The position numbers and the translations under genes are program-made. 64,000 bases of DNA from Shewanella avicenniae (GTDB taxonomy: Bacteria > Pseudomonadota > Gammaproteobacteria > Enterobacterales > Shewanellaceae), in assembly GCF_017354945.1 (NCBI RefSeq), contig NZ_CP071503.1, forward strand, positions 3,472,001 through 3,536,000, read 5' to 3'. The first letter of the stretch is position 1; each line of letters begins with the position of its first letter. This document shows, piece by piece, positions 1-10,580 of the stretch. The notes beneath the pieces are model-generated. The model did not search any database, was not told where the DNA came from, and worked only from the letters and a program-made list of their open reading frames with translations.

Positions 1-447
1 GTGCTGTCGATGTTTGTTGGCGGCTTGGCAGCATTGATGCAGCAACAGGGTGGATTGGCCTTTGTCAGTGGCATTATTGAAAAGTTGATCAGCCGTTTTT
101 CTCGCAAACAAGGCGATGCTTCCTGCCGTGCAGCTGAGCTGGGGATGGCGGGAATTGTGGCGGTGACCAATGCCTGTGTTGCTAACAACACTGTGTCGAT
201 TGTGGTCTCTGGTGAGATCGCTAAACAGCTGGCACAAAAGCACGAGGTATCTGCTAAACGCGCGGCCAGTGTGCTGGATATCTTTGCCTGTATTATTCAG
301 GGCTTAATTCCGTATGGTGCTCAGGCACTGCTGGCGGCGGCCAACTTTAAAATTTCTCCGCTGCAAGCAGTATCCTGTGTTTGGTATTGTATTATACTGG
401 CTGTTGTATCACTGGCAGTGATCGTCTTTCGCCCAAGAAGCGACTGA
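1..447 (+). CDS. Na+/H+ antiporter, NhaC-like, C-terminal part
   Basis: The reading frame is open from the first base of the window, so this is probably only the last 148 residues of a longer gene and the apparent GTG start is not meaningful. The product is hydrophobic, with several membrane segments and a conserved-looking stretch around AVTNACVANNTVSIVVSG and GLIPYGAQALLAA, which resembles the C-terminal helices of NhaC-type sodium/proton antiporters. Such proteins exchange sodium for protons at the inner membrane. The family call rests on overall resemblance only; another ion-transporter-superfamily carrier is possible. Confidence 0.6.
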   Translation: MLSMFVGGLAALMQQQGGLAFVSGIIEKLISRFSRKQGDASCRAAELGMAGIVAVTNACVANNTVSIVVSGEIAKQLAQKHEVSAKRAASVLDIFACIIQGLIPYGAQALLAAANFKISPLQAVSCVWYCIILAVVSLAVIVFRPRSD

Positions 448-474
448 TTTTAAATAATTAATCTACGCCAAGGG

Positions 475-1182
475 ATGGCTGGCAATTATTATGCGAGCGA
501 TTTTATGTCTGCTTACGAGCCATTCCACCAGCATGATCTGACCCGATTTGCCTACTATTGCTCATTATTAGGCGTGGTGATTGCGGTATTGGGAATTTTT
601 ATTTCCATCTTTGCCGCAATTAGCCAATTGGGTATCAATGTACTGCAGATGCGCATTGATCAACTAGGGGATTACCTCAACTCCCCGCTCGCCTACGTGT
701 TTAATATTTCTTTACTGCTTTGTGGCGCCTTCTTTACTTTTGCTATGGGCGGTTTGATTCGACAACGCTTTAGTCACAGTGCGGATTTGCTCGCCATTTT
801 TGGTGGTATTACCGGTATGGGATTAGTGATCGTGGGCTGGTATCCCTATAACGATATTAAGCCGCATCAAGTGGGTGAACTGATCTATGTGGTTGGCAGC
901 ATTCTGGTGTTTAGTATGCTGATTTACAGCTTTTTTTACTGCAAAATGATGTGCGGGCGCATCACGTTAGGGCTCAGTATTTTAGGCTTGATCAGCGGCA
1001 TCGAACTGCTGCGGCATGTGAACCTTGGCGATCTTGATTATCACGTATGCGATCATGGCGATTGCTACCTTTATCCGGTCATGTGGTTGCACTCGCTAAT
1101 GGCCATTTTCACTGCACTGTCGATGGCATCAACCGTGATGCGTTTAGGTGTCTCGCGGCAACAGCTTATCTCTGAGATATGA
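475..1182 (+). CDS. Multi-pass membrane protein, DUF998-like
   Basis: This 235-residue protein has about six hydrophobic membrane segments (near residues 28-50, 70-92, 102-122, 132-155, 160-180 and 203-222) and no catalytic motif that I recognise. The arrangement resembles DUF998-type membrane proteins, but this is a weak match made by eye. A start at the internal ATG at 505 (MSAYEPF) is equally plausible. The stop codon overlaps the start of the downstream pseudouridine synthase by four bases (ATGA), so the two are likely translationally coupled. Confidence 0.6.
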   Translation: MAGNYYASDFMSAYEPFHQHDLTRFAYYCSLLGVVIAVLGIFISIFAAISQLGINVLQMRIDQLGDYLNSPLAYVFNISLLLCGAFFTFAMGGLIRQRFSHSADLLAIFGGITGMGLVIVGWYPYNDIKPHQVGELIYVVGSILVFSMLIYSFFYCKMMCGRITLGLSILGLISGIELLRHVNLGDLDYHVCDHGDCYLYPVMWLHSLMAIFTALSMASTVMRLGVSRQQLISEI

Positions 1183-1946
1183 GCTTCGGAAATATGAGCT
1201 CTGACAACCCGCCCTTGGCGAATCAACCTGTCACTGTGCGCTTGGCGCATTTTATCGCACTTGCGGGAGTCTGCTCTCGCCGTCAAGCCGCGCGCTTGAT
1301 TGAGCAGCAACGCATTACCGTAAACGGCGCGCTTGGCACCCATCAGCAACGGATCGACCCCAATAGTTCAGTGCAAGTCAGACTGGATGGTGAACTGCTG
1401 TGTGGCCAGGTCAGCCCTATCTACTGGCTATATCACAAACCTGTCGGCATTGATTGCCGCTTACTCCAGCATGATCCAACTAGCTTATGCCATCAATTAC
1501 CGCCAAGCAGCCATTGCTATCCTATCGGTCGGCTCGACAAGGACTCCCGCGGGCTGTTACTGATCAGCAATGATGGCACCCTGACCCAGCGTTTACTGCA
1601 CCCGGATTTTGAGCATCATAAATGCTATCAGGTCACCGTTGATAAACCGCTAACTAGGCATTTTTTGGAGTCAATGACTGCAGGATTAGACTATGGCGAG
1701 GGGTTAACGCGGCCATGTCAGTTGCAGCAGTTAAGCGAAAACCAGTTTGAAATTTGCTTAACCGAAGGCAAAAAACGGCAGATCCGCCGCATGAGCCGCC
1801 ATCTAGGCATGCGGGTCACCGATTTGCTGCGAACCCACATTGGCGAACTGGCGTTGGGCAACTTAGCTGAGCATTGTTTTCGCGCGCTTACCCGTGAAGA
1901 GTATCAACAGCTGATGGCGCTCAAGCACTCACAACCCGCGACATAA
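1179..1946 (+). CDS. RsuA/RluF-family rRNA pseudouridine synthase
   Basis: The protein has an N-terminal S4 RNA-binding domain (about residues 20-70, with VRLAHFIALAGVCSRRQAARL) followed by the catalytic domain of the RsuA/RluB/E/F family. The signature GRLDKDSRGLLLISNDG carries the expected catalytic Asp, and GKKRQIRRM is the second conserved family block. It should convert a specific uridine in rRNA to pseudouridine. Overall arrangement is closest to RluF-like members, but the exact target base cannot be read from sequence. The start overlaps the preceding gene; a second ATG at 1194 (MSSDNPP) is also possible. A strong hairpin follows the stop. Confidence 0.88.
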   Translation: MSFGNMSSDNPPLANQPVTVRLAHFIALAGVCSRRQAARLIEQQRITVNGALGTHQQRIDPNSSVQVRLDGELLCGQVSPIYWLYHKPVGIDCRLLQHDPTSLCHQLPPSSHCYPIGRLDKDSRGLLLISNDGTLTQRLLHPDFEHHKCYQVTVDKPLTRHFLESMTAGLDYGEGLTRPCQLQQLSENQFEICLTEGKKRQIRRMSRHLGMRVTDLLRTHIGELALGNLAEHCFRALTREEYQQLMALKHSQPAT

Positions 1947-1958
1947 CGTTGAAATAAC

Positions 1959-1980
1959 AAAGCCCGCGACCGCGGGCTTT
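1959..1980. terminator. Bidirectional rho-independent-like hairpin
   Basis: A perfect 10-bp inverted repeat (AAAGCCCGCG / CGCGGGCTTT) lies between two converging genes, the pseudouridine synthase and fba. Flanking T runs are short on both strands, so it may serve both genes with moderate efficiency. Confidence 0.75.
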
Positions 1981-2000
1981 GGATATTGAGCTCAGACAGC

Positions 2001-3065
2001 TTACTTGATCTGTGGATCTAACTCGCCAGTTTGATAACGCTTGTACATTGCCTGCAATGACAGCGGTTTGATTTTTGAACCCATGCCAGCAGTACCAAAG
2101 GCTTCATAACGTTCAGTACAGACTTCTGCCATCGCATCCATTGACGCTTTAAGGAATTTACGTGGGTCAAATTCACTTGGGTGTTCCGCCATAAATTTAC
2201 GGATTGCCCCAGTAGATGCCAGACGCAAGTCAGTATCAATGTTCACTTTACGCACGCCGTGCTTGATACCTTCAACAATCTCTTCCACCGGTACACCGTA
2301 AGTTTCCGGGATTTCACCACCGTATTGGTTGATGATCTTCAACCAGTATTGTGGCACTGAAGAAGAACCGTGCATCACCAAGTGGGTATTCGGAATACGC
2401 GCGTGGATCTCTTTGATACGATCAATACGCAGCACATCGCCAGATGGCTTTTTGCTGAACTTATACGCACCGTGGCTGGTACCAATTGCGATGGCTAACG
2501 CATCAACGTGAGTATCAGCAACGAATTGCGCTGCTTCATCAGGGCTGGTTAGCAGTTGGTCATGGCTCAAAATACCAGCTGCACCCACACCATCTTCTTC
2601 ACCGGCAGTACCGGTTTCAAGGCTACCTAAGCAACCGATTTCACCCTCAACTGACACACCACACGCATGAGCGAAAGCTACAGTGCGACGAGTCACATCA
2701 ACGTTATATTCGTATGATGCTGGGGTTTTACCATCGGCCATCAACGAGCCGTCCATCATCACTGATGACATACCCAACTGGATTGAACGCTGACAAACAT
2801 CTGGGTGAGTACCATGGTCTTGGTGAATACAGACTGGAATATCGGGATACTGCTCCAGTGCTGCTGCCATCAAATATTTTAAAAACTGTGGGCGAGCATA
2901 CTTACGCGCACCGGCAGAAGCTTGCACGATAACTGGGCTATCGGTGGCTTCAGCAGCCTGCATAATGGCACGCATTTGCTCGAGGTTGTTTACGTTAAAC
3001 GCTGGAACGCCGTATCCGTGTTCCGCCGCATGGTCCAACAATTGACGAAGGGAAATTAGGGACAT
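2001..3065 (-). CDS. fba: Class II fructose-bisphosphate aldolase
   Basis: This 354-residue enzyme reversibly splits fructose 1,6-bisphosphate into dihydroxyacetone phosphate and glyceraldehyde 3-phosphate in glycolysis and gluconeogenesis. Class II zinc enzymes are shown by the HQDHG metal-binding block near residue 82, VEGEIGCLG, the [11 protein letters not shown] block and the phosphate-binding segment VNIDTDLR. Length and lack of insertions fit the Calvin-type/CbbA branch. A purine-rich AAGAGA lies just before the ATG. It is the last gene of the leftward tkt-epd-pgk-fba cluster, as in many gammaproteobacteria. Confidence 0.97.
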   Translation of the reverse strand: MSLISLRQLLDHAAEHGYGVPAFNVNNLEQMRAIMQAAEATDSPVIVQASAGARKYARPQFLKYLMAAALEQYPDIPVCIHQDHGTHPDVCQRSIQLGMSSVMMDGSLMADGKTPASYEYNVDVTRRTVAFAHACGVSVEGEIGCLGSLETGTAGEEDGVGAAGILSHDQLLTSPDEAAQFVADTHVDALAIAIGTSHGAYKFSKKPSGDVLRIDRIKEIHARIPNTHLVMHGSSSVPQYWLKIINQYGGEIPETYGVPVEEIVEGIKHGVRKVNIDTDLRLASTGAIRKFMAEHPSEFDPRKFLKASMDAMAEVCTERYEAFGTAGMGSKIKPLSLQAMYKRYQTGELDPQIK

Positions 3066-3202
3066 CTCTTCTTATCTCCATAATGAGGTGAGGGTCAGTC
3101 ACCGATGTCATTATTTGAATTGTGCTGCTCAGCGCAATCATTTGCCTGAGCCAATGGTTATTGCTGCTCACGGTCGTTGCCGCGGCTTATCGTTATATAA
3201 AT

Positions 3203-3224
3203 GCTCCCGGTCATTGCCGGGAGC
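3203..3224 (-). terminator. Hairpin between pgk and fba
   Basis: The 8-bp stem GCTCCCGG / CCGGGAGC with a 6-nt loop lies just after the pgk stop. On the minus strand it is followed by ATTTATATA, so it may end or reduce pgk transcription before fba. Confidence 0.6.
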
Positions 3225-3234
3225 TTATGGTTAT

Positions 3235-4410
3235 TTAGTTACCGCGTGCAGTGAGCATAGACACTGCAGGTAGCTCTTTACCTTCAAGGAATTCCAAGAA
3301 GGCACCGCCACCAGTAGAGATGTATGACACTTTGTCAGCAATCTCATATTTATCAACCGCAGCAAGGGTGTCACCACCGCCGGCGATTGAAAACGCAGGT
3401 GATTCGGCAATCGCTTGGGCGATACGCTTAGTACCTTCACCAAACTGATCAAATTCAAACACGCCAACCGGGCCATTCCATACGATGGTGCCCGCTTCCA
3501 TGATGATTTTAGCCAAGGTTTCAGCACTGTCAGGGCCGATATCGAAAATCATATCGTCTTCAGCAACCTCGGTTACTGCTTTCAGGGTCGCTACGGCTGA
3601 TGGGCTAAATTCTTTACCGGTGACAACGTCAGTAGGCACAGGAATATCACCGCCACGGCTTTGGGCATTCGCCACTAAGCGCTTGGCTTCATCGATCAAG
3701 TCTGCTTCGTAGAGTGATTTACCCACACCATTGCCTGCAGCGGCAATAAAAGTGTTGGCGATACCACCACCGACCACCAACTGGTCAACGATTTTTGACA
3801 GGCTTTCAAGCACAGTAAGTTTCGTTGAAACTTTAGAGCCACCCACAATCGCCACCAATGGACGTTTTGGATTGTCCATCGCCTTGGCTAATGCGTCGAG
3901 TTCAGCCGCCAACAGTGGGCCAGCACAGGCGATCGGCGCATGAAAACCAACGCCATTAGTTGACGCTTCGGCACGGTGCGCCGTACCAAAAGCATCCATC
4001 ACATAGACGTCGCACAGGGCGGCCATTTTTTTAGACAGGGCTTCGCCGTTTTTCTTTTCGCCTTTGTTAAAGCGAACGTTTTCAAACACAACAACTTCAC
4101 CTACTGCAACTTCAACACCGTCCAGATAGTCAGTTGCGAGGCGTACCGGGCAATCCAATGCCTTCGCCAAGTAATCAACCACAGGTTGCAGTGAAAATTC
4201 AGGGTTATATTCCCCTTCGGTAGGACGACCGAGGTGTGACATCACCATCACCGCCGCGCCTTTTTCCAGCGCCAGCTTGATAGTAGGTAACGACGCACGC
4301 AAACGTGCATCACTGGTCACCACACCGTCAGCCACAGGAACGTTAAGATCTTCACGGATAAGTACGCGCTTGCCCTGAAGATCCAGTTCCGACATTTTAA
4401 TAATTGCCAT
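3235..4410 (-). CDS. pgk: Phosphoglycerate kinase
   Basis: This 391-residue cytosolic enzyme transfers phosphate between 1,3-bisphosphoglycerate and ADP. The N-terminal substrate-binding signature [12 protein letters not shown] is present, as are SHLGRPTEG and the nucleotide-site segments [13 protein letters not shown] and GGGIANTF, with the C-terminal [12 protein letters not shown] and [13 protein letters not shown] blocks. Length matches the bacterial family. It is preceded by epd with a 90-bp gap and followed by fba. Confidence 0.98.
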   Translation of the reverse strand: MAIIKMSELDLQGKRVLIREDLNVPVADGVVTSDARLRASLPTIKLALEKGAAVMVMSHLGRPTEGEYNPEFSLQPVVDYLAKALDCPVRLATDYLDGVEVAVGEVVVFENVRFNKGEKKNGEALSKKMAALCDVYVMDAFGTAHRAEASTNGVGFHAPIACAGPLLAAELDALAKAMDNPKRPLVAIVGGSKVSTKLTVLESLSKIVDQLVVGGGIANTFIAAAGNGVGKSLYEADLIDEAKRLVANAQSRGGDIPVPTDVVTGKEFSPSAVATLKAVTEVAEDDMIFDIGPDSAETLAKIIMEAGTIVWNGPVGVFEFDQFGEGTKRIAQAIAESPAFSIAGGGDTLAAVDKYEIADKVSYISTGGGAFLEFLEGKELPAVSMLTARGN

Positions 4411-4500
4411 AAGTTAGCTTCCTTAAGTACACAAAAACAATTCGGTTTTCGTTAGCGCCGCCATCCTTGCCACGCATGAAAATACTGTTGCCAGTCAACC

Positions 4501-5511
4501 TTATTGGCGGTCAAACATGGCCAAGCTGGTGTCGAGCATACGGTTCGCAAACCCCCACTCGTTATCACACCACAATAGTAATTTAATCAAGTGACCATCG
4601 CTCACGCGCGTTTGGGTACCATCCACAATACTGGAGCGTGGATCATGATTAAAGTCGCATGATACCAAAGGCTCATCGGTAAATCCCAGTATGCCTTCGA
4701 GCTTCCCCTTGGTCGCCCCTTTGAGTACTGCGTTCACTTTTTCGATATCGACCCGCGTAGCCACCGTCAAAGACACATCAATCGCGGTAACGTTAATGGT
4801 CGGTACTCGCACTGAGATCGCTTCAAACTTATCTTTCATGTGCGGCAAAATCCGCTCAATCCCGCGCGCCAGTTTAGTGTCCACCGGAATAATCGACTGA
4901 CTCGCAGCGCGGGTACGCCGCAAATCATCATGATAAGCATCTATCACTTGCTGGTCATTCATTGCCGCATGGATTGTAGTGATCGCGCCGCTTTTTATCG
5001 CAAACTGTTTATCAAGTTCAGCGATGACCGGAATAATGCAGTTAGTGGTACAGGAGGCGTTAGAGACCACCCGATGCTCAGGCTTGATCAGCTCGTCATT
5101 AATGCCATACACAATGGTGGCATCCACATCGGCAGAGGCCGGGTGACTGATCAGCACTTTCTTGGCGCCCGCCTCAAGATGCGCTTCGCAGCTGGCGCGG
5201 TCATGCAGTGCGCCGGTGGCTTCAATCACCAAGTCGATATCCAGTGCCTGCCACGGCAACTGCGTCGTATCCGCTTCATGCAACAAAATAATGTTGTCAT
5301 TACCAATCTGCATCTGCTGTTGCTGCAGCTCTGCGCGCAACGAAAAACGACCATGTGTGGTGTCGTAGTTGGTCAGGTGCACCATAGCTTCAGGTTTCGC
5401 CAGTTCATTAATGGCGACGACTTGGATCTGCTGCCGTTTGCCTGATTCATACAAGGCGCGCAGCACCGACCGGCCGATGCGACCATAACCATTAATTGCC
5501 ACTCTGATCAT
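4501..5511 (-). CDS. epd: Erythrose-4-phosphate dehydrogenase (GAPDH family)
   Basis: The protein begins with the NAD-binding fold [20 protein letters not shown] and carries the catalytic Cys in SNASCTTNC, both typical of the GAPDH superfamily. I prefer epd over gap because of the position between tkt and pgk and because of family-like features such as the short C-terminus and [15 protein letters not shown]. Epd oxidises erythrose 4-phosphate to 4-phosphoerythronate for pyridoxal phosphate synthesis. The frame is open 13 codons further upstream, but the start at 5511 gives the normal N-terminus with no extension. Confidence 0.92.
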   Translation of the reverse strand: MIRVAINGYGRIGRSVLRALYESGKRQQIQVVAINELAKPEAMVHLTNYDTTHGRFSLRAELQQQQMQIGNDNIILLHEADTTQLPWQALDIDLVIEATGALHDRASCEAHLEAGAKKVLISHPASADVDATIVYGINDELIKPEHRVVSNASCTTNCIIPVIAELDKQFAIKSGAITTIHAAMNDQQVIDAYHDDLRRTRAASQSIIPVDTKLARGIERILPHMKDKFEAISVRVPTINVTAIDVSLTVATRVDIEKVNAVLKGATKGKLEGILGFTDEPLVSCDFNHDPRSSIVDGTQTRVSDGHLIKLLLWCDNEWGFANRMLDTSLAMFDRQ

Positions 5512-5550
5512 TCGTACGACTATTGCTCCAATAAAGGGTAAAAACAACAA

Positions 5551-5572
5551 CGGCCTATCATATGACAGGCCG
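5551..5572 (-). terminator. Hairpin between tkt and epd
   Basis: A near-perfect 22-nt palindrome (CGGCCT arms with an inner TCATATGA) lies after the tkt stop. On the minus strand it is followed by TTGTTGTTTTT, which fits an intrinsic terminator or attenuator between tkt and epd. Confidence 0.6.
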
Positions 5573-5612
5573 CTGTAATTGGCGAGAAGCCAGCTATCAC
5601 TTCAGCATATTT

Positions 5613-7610
5613 TTAGGCAAACAATGCCTGTGCTTTAGCAACAACGTTTTCTACGGTAAAACCAAACTCTTTGAACAGAGCAGCACCCGGAGCAGATTCA
5701 CCAAAGGTGGTCATGCCAACAACGGCGCCTTCAAAGCCTACATACTTGAACCAGTAGTCAGCATGCGCAGCTTCAATCGCGACACGTTTGGTCACTGCTT
5801 TTGGCAGGACAGATTCTTTGTAAGCTGCATCTTGTTCATCAAACTCAGTGGTTGATGGCATAGATACAACGCGAACCGCTTTGCCTTGTTCGCTCAGTGC
5901 TGCTGCTGCATCAACTGCTAGTTGTACTTCACTGCCCGTCGCGATCAGGATCAAGTCTGGTGTACCGACGCAATCTTGCAGTACGTAACCACCTTTCGCC
6001 ACGTCAGCTAACTGTGCGTTAGTACGTGCTTGGGCTTTCAAGTTTTGACGGCTGAAGATCAGTGAGGTTGGTGCATCACGACGTTCAATCGCCGCTTTCC
6101 ATGCAACTGCAGTTTCTGCGGCATCACATGGGCGCCATACCGCCATTCTTGGGGTCATACGCAGGTTAGCCAGTTGTTCAACCGGTTGGTGAGTTGGGCC
6201 GTCTTCACCTTGACCGATTGAGTCGTGGGTGTAAACGAAGATGTTTTGAATGCCCATCAGCGCAGACATACGTACCGCATTGCGGGCGTATTCCATAAAC
6301 ATCATGAAGGTCGCGCCATAGTTGATGAAACCACCGTGCAGTGACACACCATTCATAATGCCGCTCATACCGAACTCACGTACGCCGTAGAATACGTAGT
6401 TACCTGCAGGATCAACTTGAATACCTTTTGAACCCGCCCAAAGCGTTAAGTTAGAACCCGCTAAGTCAGCGCTACCGCCGAATAGTTCAGGCAACAGTGC
6501 ACCAAAAGCGGCGATCGCATTTTGAGAGGCTTTACGACTGGCAATGCCTTCGCCTTTGGCTTGGCATTCTTCGATGAAGGCTTGTGCTTTGGCTTCAAAC
6601 TCTGCTGGCAGTTCGCCTTTCAGCACGCGACGCTCATATTCAGCCGCCAGTTCAGGATAGGCTTTCGCATATGCAGCGAACTTGTCATTCCATGCAGCTT
6701 CGCGAGCAGTACCTGTTTCCTTAGCGTCCCAACCTGCGTATACATCAGCAGGGATTTCAAATGGGGCATAAGGCCAGCCTAAGAATTCACGTGCTGCAGC
6801 GATTTCAGCATCACCCAGCGGTGAACCGTGGCAATCGTGGCTGCCTGATTTGTTTGGCGAACCGAAACCGATGATCGTTTTACAGCAGATCATGGTTGGT
6901 TTGTCGGTAACGGCTTTTGCTGCTTCGATTGCGGCACGGATGGCGTCGCTGTCGTGACCATCCACATCGGCAATCACATGCCAGCCATAAGCTTCAAAAC
7001 GTTTTGGTGTGTTGTCGGTGAACCAACCTTCAACGTGACCGTCGATAGAGATACCGTTGTCATCCCAGAAAGCGATCAGTTTACCCAGCCCCAAAGTACC
7101 GGCCAAGGAGCAAGCTTCGTGAGAGATACCTTCCATCAAGCAACCATCGCCGAGGAAACAGTAGGTATAGTGATCAACAATGTCATGACCGTCACGGTTG
7201 AATTGTGCAGCCAGTGTTTTTTCAGCAATTGCCATACCGACTGCGTTGCTGATCCCCGCGCCCAATGGGCCAGTGGTGGTTTCAACACCTGGGGTATAGC
7301 CATATTCTGGGTGACCTGGGGTCTTTGAATGCAACTGACGGAACTGTTTCAGATCGTCAATGCTCAGATCGTAACCCGTCAAATGCAGCAGTGAGTAGAT
7401 CAGCATTGAGCCATGGCCGTTTGACAGGACGAAACGATCTCGGTCTGACCATTTTGGATTGTTCGGGTTGTGCTTGAGGAAATCGTTCCACAGCACTTCA
7501 GCAATATCAGCCATGCCCATCGGTGCGCCTGGGTGACCTGAATTTGCCTTTTGAACTGCGTCCATACTGAGTGCACGGATAGCGTTAGCGAGTACTTTCC
7601 GAGAAGACAT
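5613..7610 (-). CDS. tkt: Transketolase
   Basis: This 665-residue thiamine-diphosphate enzyme moves two-carbon ketol units in the pentose phosphate pathway. The N-terminal [16 protein letters not shown] block, the TPP-binding [13 protein letters not shown] motif with a downstream Asn (WDDNGIS), the pyrimidine-domain [19 protein letters not shown] segment and the C-terminal [14 protein letters not shown] region are in the normal order. Start choice is supported by GGAGAG about seven bases upstream of the ATG. It is the first gene of the leftward cluster. Confidence 0.98.
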   Translation of the reverse strand: MSSRKVLANAIRALSMDAVQKANSGHPGAPMGMADIAEVLWNDFLKHNPNNPKWSDRDRFVLSNGHGSMLIYSLLHLTGYDLSIDDLKQFRQLHSKTPGHPEYGYTPGVETTTGPLGAGISNAVGMAIAEKTLAAQFNRDGHDIVDHYTYCFLGDGCLMEGISHEACSLAGTLGLGKLIAFWDDNGISIDGHVEGWFTDNTPKRFEAYGWHVIADVDGHDSDAIRAAIEAAKAVTDKPTMICCKTIIGFGSPNKSGSHDCHGSPLGDAEIAAAREFLGWPYAPFEIPADVYAGWDAKETGTAREAAWNDKFAAYAKAYPELAAEYERRVLKGELPAEFEAKAQAFIEECQAKGEGIASRKASQNAIAAFGALLPELFGGSADLAGSNLTLWAGSKGIQVDPAGNYVFYGVREFGMSGIMNGVSLHGGFINYGATFMMFMEYARNAVRMSALMGIQNIFVYTHDSIGQGEDGPTHQPVEQLANLRMTPRMAVWRPCDAAETAVAWKAAIERRDAPTSLIFSRQNLKAQARTNAQLADVAKGGYVLQDCVGTPDLILIATGSEVQLAVDAAAALSEQGKAVRVVSMPSTTEFDEQDAAYKESVLPKAVTKRVAIEAAHADYWFKYVGFEGAVVGMTTFGESAPGAALFKEFGFTVENVVAKAQALFA

Positions 7611-7937
7611 GCTCTCTCCTGCTTAAAATGTGTGAGGTCTTAGAGGGTAAAAATGTGATGGGCATCATTTTCACGCAGAGTGACTAATGAATCAAATAAA
7701 ATTCCATCAATTCGTATTGCGATTTAGCTATAAAAAACTACAAATGACCACAAATCATTCAACATTATTGAAAGCTTATTAACAAAATGCTAATCGCAAT
7801 CGAAAATCCTCAACCATGTAGTGCTGCGCGTCGCCCCATCAAACCCCGTTGTTCGTTAGATGTTCAATAATTTGCACGATAGCTAATGCACAATTTCTGA
7901 CATTGGGGGTGTTATCAGCCCCATTTTTGATTAAAAT

Positions 7938-7961
7938 AGACGTCTAGATGGAAAAGCATCT
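7938..7961 (+). promoter_or_regulatory. MetJ operator (tandem met boxes) upstream of metK
   Basis: Three consecutive 8-bp units, AGACGTCT, AGATGGAA and AAGCATCT, lie 50 bp before the metK start. The first is identical to the met-box consensus; the others match at 4 and 5 of 8 positions. MetJ represses methionine genes when S-adenosylmethionine, the product of MetK, is abundant. The rest of the 400-bp tkt/metK gap is AT-rich; it also holds a weak hairpin at 7904-7923 followed by TTTTT. Confidence 0.8.
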
Positions 7962-8010
7962 AAACTGCTTTTACCGAGTTGTCACACTCACTAACGAGAT
8001 TTTCCCTATT

Positions 8011-9162
8011 ATGGCAAGACACCTGTTTACCTCTGAGTCGGTCTCAGAAGGACATCCAGACAAAATCGCCGATCAGATTTCTGATGCGGTGCTCGACGCC
8101 ATTTTGGCCCAAGACCCAAAGGCCCGCGTCGCATGTGAAACCTATGTCAAAACTGGCATGGTAATGGTTGGCGGTGAAATCACCACTTCTGCATGGGTTG
8201 ATATTGAAGAATTAACCCGTAAAACCGTTCGCGAAATTGGTTACACCAGCTCAGAAATGGGTTTTGATGCCAACTCTTGTGCGGTGTTGAGCGCGATTGG
8301 TAAACAATCACCAGACATCAACCAAGGCGTGGATCGCAAAGATCCTAAAGAACAAGGCGCCGGTGACCAAGGCTTGATGTTCGGTTACGCCAGCAACGAA
8401 ACTAGCGTGCTGATGCCAGCCCCTATTACTTATGCGCACGCATTGGTAAAACGTCAATCTGAAGTACGTAAAGCAGGCATTCTGCCTTGGTTACGTCCAG
8501 ATGCGAAATCACAAGTGACCTTCGCCTATGACGAAGGCAAAATTGTGGGCATCGACGCTATCGTGTTGTCAACCCAGCACGGTGAAGAAGTCTCAATGAA
8601 AGAGCTGCAAGAAGGTGTGATGGAAACCATCATCAAACCGACTCTGCCAGCAGAATGGTTGACCAAAGAGACCAAATATTTCATCAACCCAACTGGTCGT
8701 TTCGTGATCGGTGGTCCAATGGGTGACTGTGGTCTGACTGGCCGTAAAATCATCGTAGATACTTACGGTGGTATGGCACGTCACGGCGGTGGTGCGTTCT
8801 CAGGTAAAGATCCATCAAAAGTTGACCGTAGTGCGGCATACGCTGCACGTTACGTTGCCAAAAACTTGGTGGCTGCAGGTCTAGCTGACCGTTGTGAAAT
8901 CCAAGTGTCTTACGCGATTGGTGTGGCTGAGCCAACTTCTATCAGCGTAGAAACCTTTGGTACTGGTAAACTGTCTGAAGAAAAATTGGTGCAATTAGTG
9001 CGTCAACACTTCGACCTGCGCCCATACGGCCTGACTGAAATGTTGGATCTGGCACGCCCAATCTATCAAGCAACGGCAGCATACGGCCACTTCGGTCGTG
9101 AAGAGTTCCCATGGGAGAAGACCGACAAGGTTGAAATCCTGAAAGCGGACGCTGGCCTGTAA
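8011..9162 (+). CDS. metK: S-adenosylmethionine synthetase
   Basis: This 383-residue enzyme makes S-adenosylmethionine from methionine and ATP. Diagnostic blocks are [17 protein letters not shown] at the N-terminus, the [12 protein letters not shown] hexapeptide region and the [19 protein letters not shown] loop. The frame is open 21 codons further upstream to 7948, but that would run into the MetJ operator and add a non-family extension, so the ATG at 8011 (MARHLFTSE) is chosen. No strong ribosome-binding site precedes it. Confidence 0.98.
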   Translation: MARHLFTSESVSEGHPDKIADQISDAVLDAILAQDPKARVACETYVKTGMVMVGGEITTSAWVDIEELTRKTVREIGYTSSEMGFDANSCAVLSAIGKQSPDINQGVDRKDPKEQGAGDQGLMFGYASNETSVLMPAPITYAHALVKRQSEVRKAGILPWLRPDAKSQVTFAYDEGKIVGIDAIVLSTQHGEEVSMKELQEGVMETIIKPTLPAEWLTKETKYFINPTGRFVIGGPMGDCGLTGRKIIVDTYGGMARHGGGAFSGKDPSKVDRSAAYAARYVAKNLVAAGLADRCEIQVSYAIGVAEPTSISVETFGTGKLSEEKLVQLVRQHFDLRPYGLTEMLDLARPIYQATAAYGHFGREEFPWEKTDKVEILKADAGL

Positions 9163-9186
9163 TTCGATGAGTCAGCAATGTCGCCA

Positions 9187-9216
9187 AATAAAGTCGCCAA
9201 GTGCGGCTTTATTTTT
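9187..9216 (+). terminator. Terminator of metK
   Basis: An 11-bp stem with one wobble pair (AATAAAGTCGC / GCGGCTTTATT) and a 5-nt loop lies 25 bp after the metK stop and ends in TTTTT. Confidence 0.8.
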
Positions 9217-9246
9217 GCCCGTCATCTGCGGTGTTACGCGCATAAA

Positions 9247-9268
9247 AAAGAGCCCGGTTGGGCTCTTT
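9247..9268. terminator. Bidirectional terminator, metK/arcA
   Basis: A 9-bp stem (AAAGAGCCC / GGGCTCTTT) with a 4-nt loop lies between the converging metK and arcA genes. The T run is longest on the minus strand, so its main role is probably to end arcA transcripts. Confidence 0.82.
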
Positions 9269-9329
9269 CTTTATCGCTATTAGCCAGCGGTCGTCGCTAT
9301 AGCTATTGCAATCAACGCGCTCGGTGTCA

Positions 9330-10046
9330 TTAGTCTTCTAAATGACCGCAGAAACGATAACCTTCACCATGAATAGTGGCGATGATTTCAGGAGTTTCCT
9401 GATGGTTTTCGAAGTGCTTACGAATACGACGGATCGTCACATCGACAGTACGGTCATGTGGCTTCAGTTCGCGGCCAGTCATCTTCATCAGCAATTCAGC
9501 GCGGGTCAGGATCTTGCCTGGGTTTTCAACAAAGTGCAGCATGGCGCGGAATTCAGAACGTGGCAGCTTGTGCGCTTCGCCTTCTGGGTTCACCAAAGAG
9601 CGGCTGTTCACATCCAGCGTCCAACCATTGAATGCATATGCTTCAATCGCAGACTTTTCTTCAGGCTCTGAGCTCACACTGGTGACACGCGTCAACAGGT
9701 TGCGTGCACGAATGGTCAATTCACGTGGGTTGAAAGGCTTAGTGATGTAGTCATCAGCGCCAATTTCCAAGCCCAAGATTTTATCCACTTCGTTGTCACG
9801 ACCAGTGAGGAAGATCAAGCCAATGTTGTTGATTTCACGCAATTCGCGGGCTAACAACAAACCGTTTTTACCTGGCAAGTTGATATCCATTACTACCAGA
9901 TTAATTTTGTTCTCTTGTAACGCTTTGTGCATCTCCGCACCGTCGTTTGCTTCTGAAACGACATATCCTTCAGCTTCGAAAATGCTTCTCAGAGTGTTAC
10001 GGGTAACAGCTTCGTCTTCTACAATAAGAATGTGCGGGTTTTGCAT
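9330..10046 (-). CDS. arcA: Redox response regulator ArcA
   Basis: This 238-residue OmpR-type regulator has an N-terminal receiver domain with acidic pocket (EDE at 10-12), phospho-acceptor Asp54 in VVMDINLPG and the conserved Lys in YITKPF, followed by a C-terminal winged-helix domain (about 135-235). The sequence agrees closely with my memory of ArcA from enterobacteria and Shewanella, including the C-terminal [10 protein letters not shown]. ArcA controls respiratory and fermentative genes by oxygen status. No cognate ArcB-type kinase is in the window. Confidence 0.95.
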   Translation of the reverse strand: MQNPHILIVEDEAVTRNTLRSIFEAEGYVVSEANDGAEMHKALQENKINLVVMDINLPGKNGLLLARELREINNIGLIFLTGRDNEVDKILGLEIGADDYITKPFNPRELTIRARNLLTRVTSVSSEPEEKSAIEAYAFNGWTLDVNSRSLVNPEGEAHKLPRSEFRAMLHFVENPGKILTRAELLMKMTGRELKPHDRTVDVTIRRIRKHFENHQETPEIIATIHGEGYRFCGHLED

Positions 10047-10580
10047 ATCATTTACCTAAATAAATCAGTGGATTCTAACCATGAGCTGCGCTCATGCCTG
10101 TATCGCTCTGCTAATTCCAATACGTTGAATTTTAATGGCTATTAACCAAAATCAGGTTACACAGTCAGTACTTCATGATTAGTTGAATTTTTGTGTACAA
10201 CAAAGGTGTACGAAATGTAATAACTCAGATACTCAGTGTGGCATTAAGTTCCAGCTTATTCTTGAATATCCGGTCAAAATTCTTTCTCGTTCAGGAACCG
10301 AACAGCTTGGCACGACTCAAGTTGCGCCTAGCAAATATCCTGTTCGGTGGCAATCGAGCAAACTTGTGATCGTTAGCCGATATTGTACTCTTATTGGGCA
10401 TTTGTTAACAAATGAAATGTTAACAAATTTGCCGCAAAAGCCCATTTTCAAGGGATTTTTAGTTAAATAAGGGACGGTTTGTCCCAAAGATTGATAAAGT
10501 TCGTCACATAAGAGAATTACTTTGGATTTTGTTTCGGCTTTGCTAGACTACTGCGAGCTATCTTTAGGAGCCGCTTAAGA
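10047..10580. other. 534-bp intergenic region with a TTAAC palindrome
   Basis: I see no convincing gene here. The notable element is a perfect 14-bp palindrome ATTTGTTAACAAAT at 10400-10413, followed at 10417-10428 by ATGTTAACAAAT, so GTTAACAAAT occurs twice, 15 bp apart. It lies about 155 bp upstream of the DUF3293-like gene and about 350 bp from the arcA start. It could be a regulator site; GTTAA repeats recall ArcA boxes, but the spacing does not fit the usual ArcA pattern. Confidence 0.4.

Noticed and set aside
10183..10470. 95-codon open frame in the arcA upstream region
   Set aside because: No family motif, no ribosome-binding site, Cys-rich odd start, and it runs through the GTTAACAAAT repeats.
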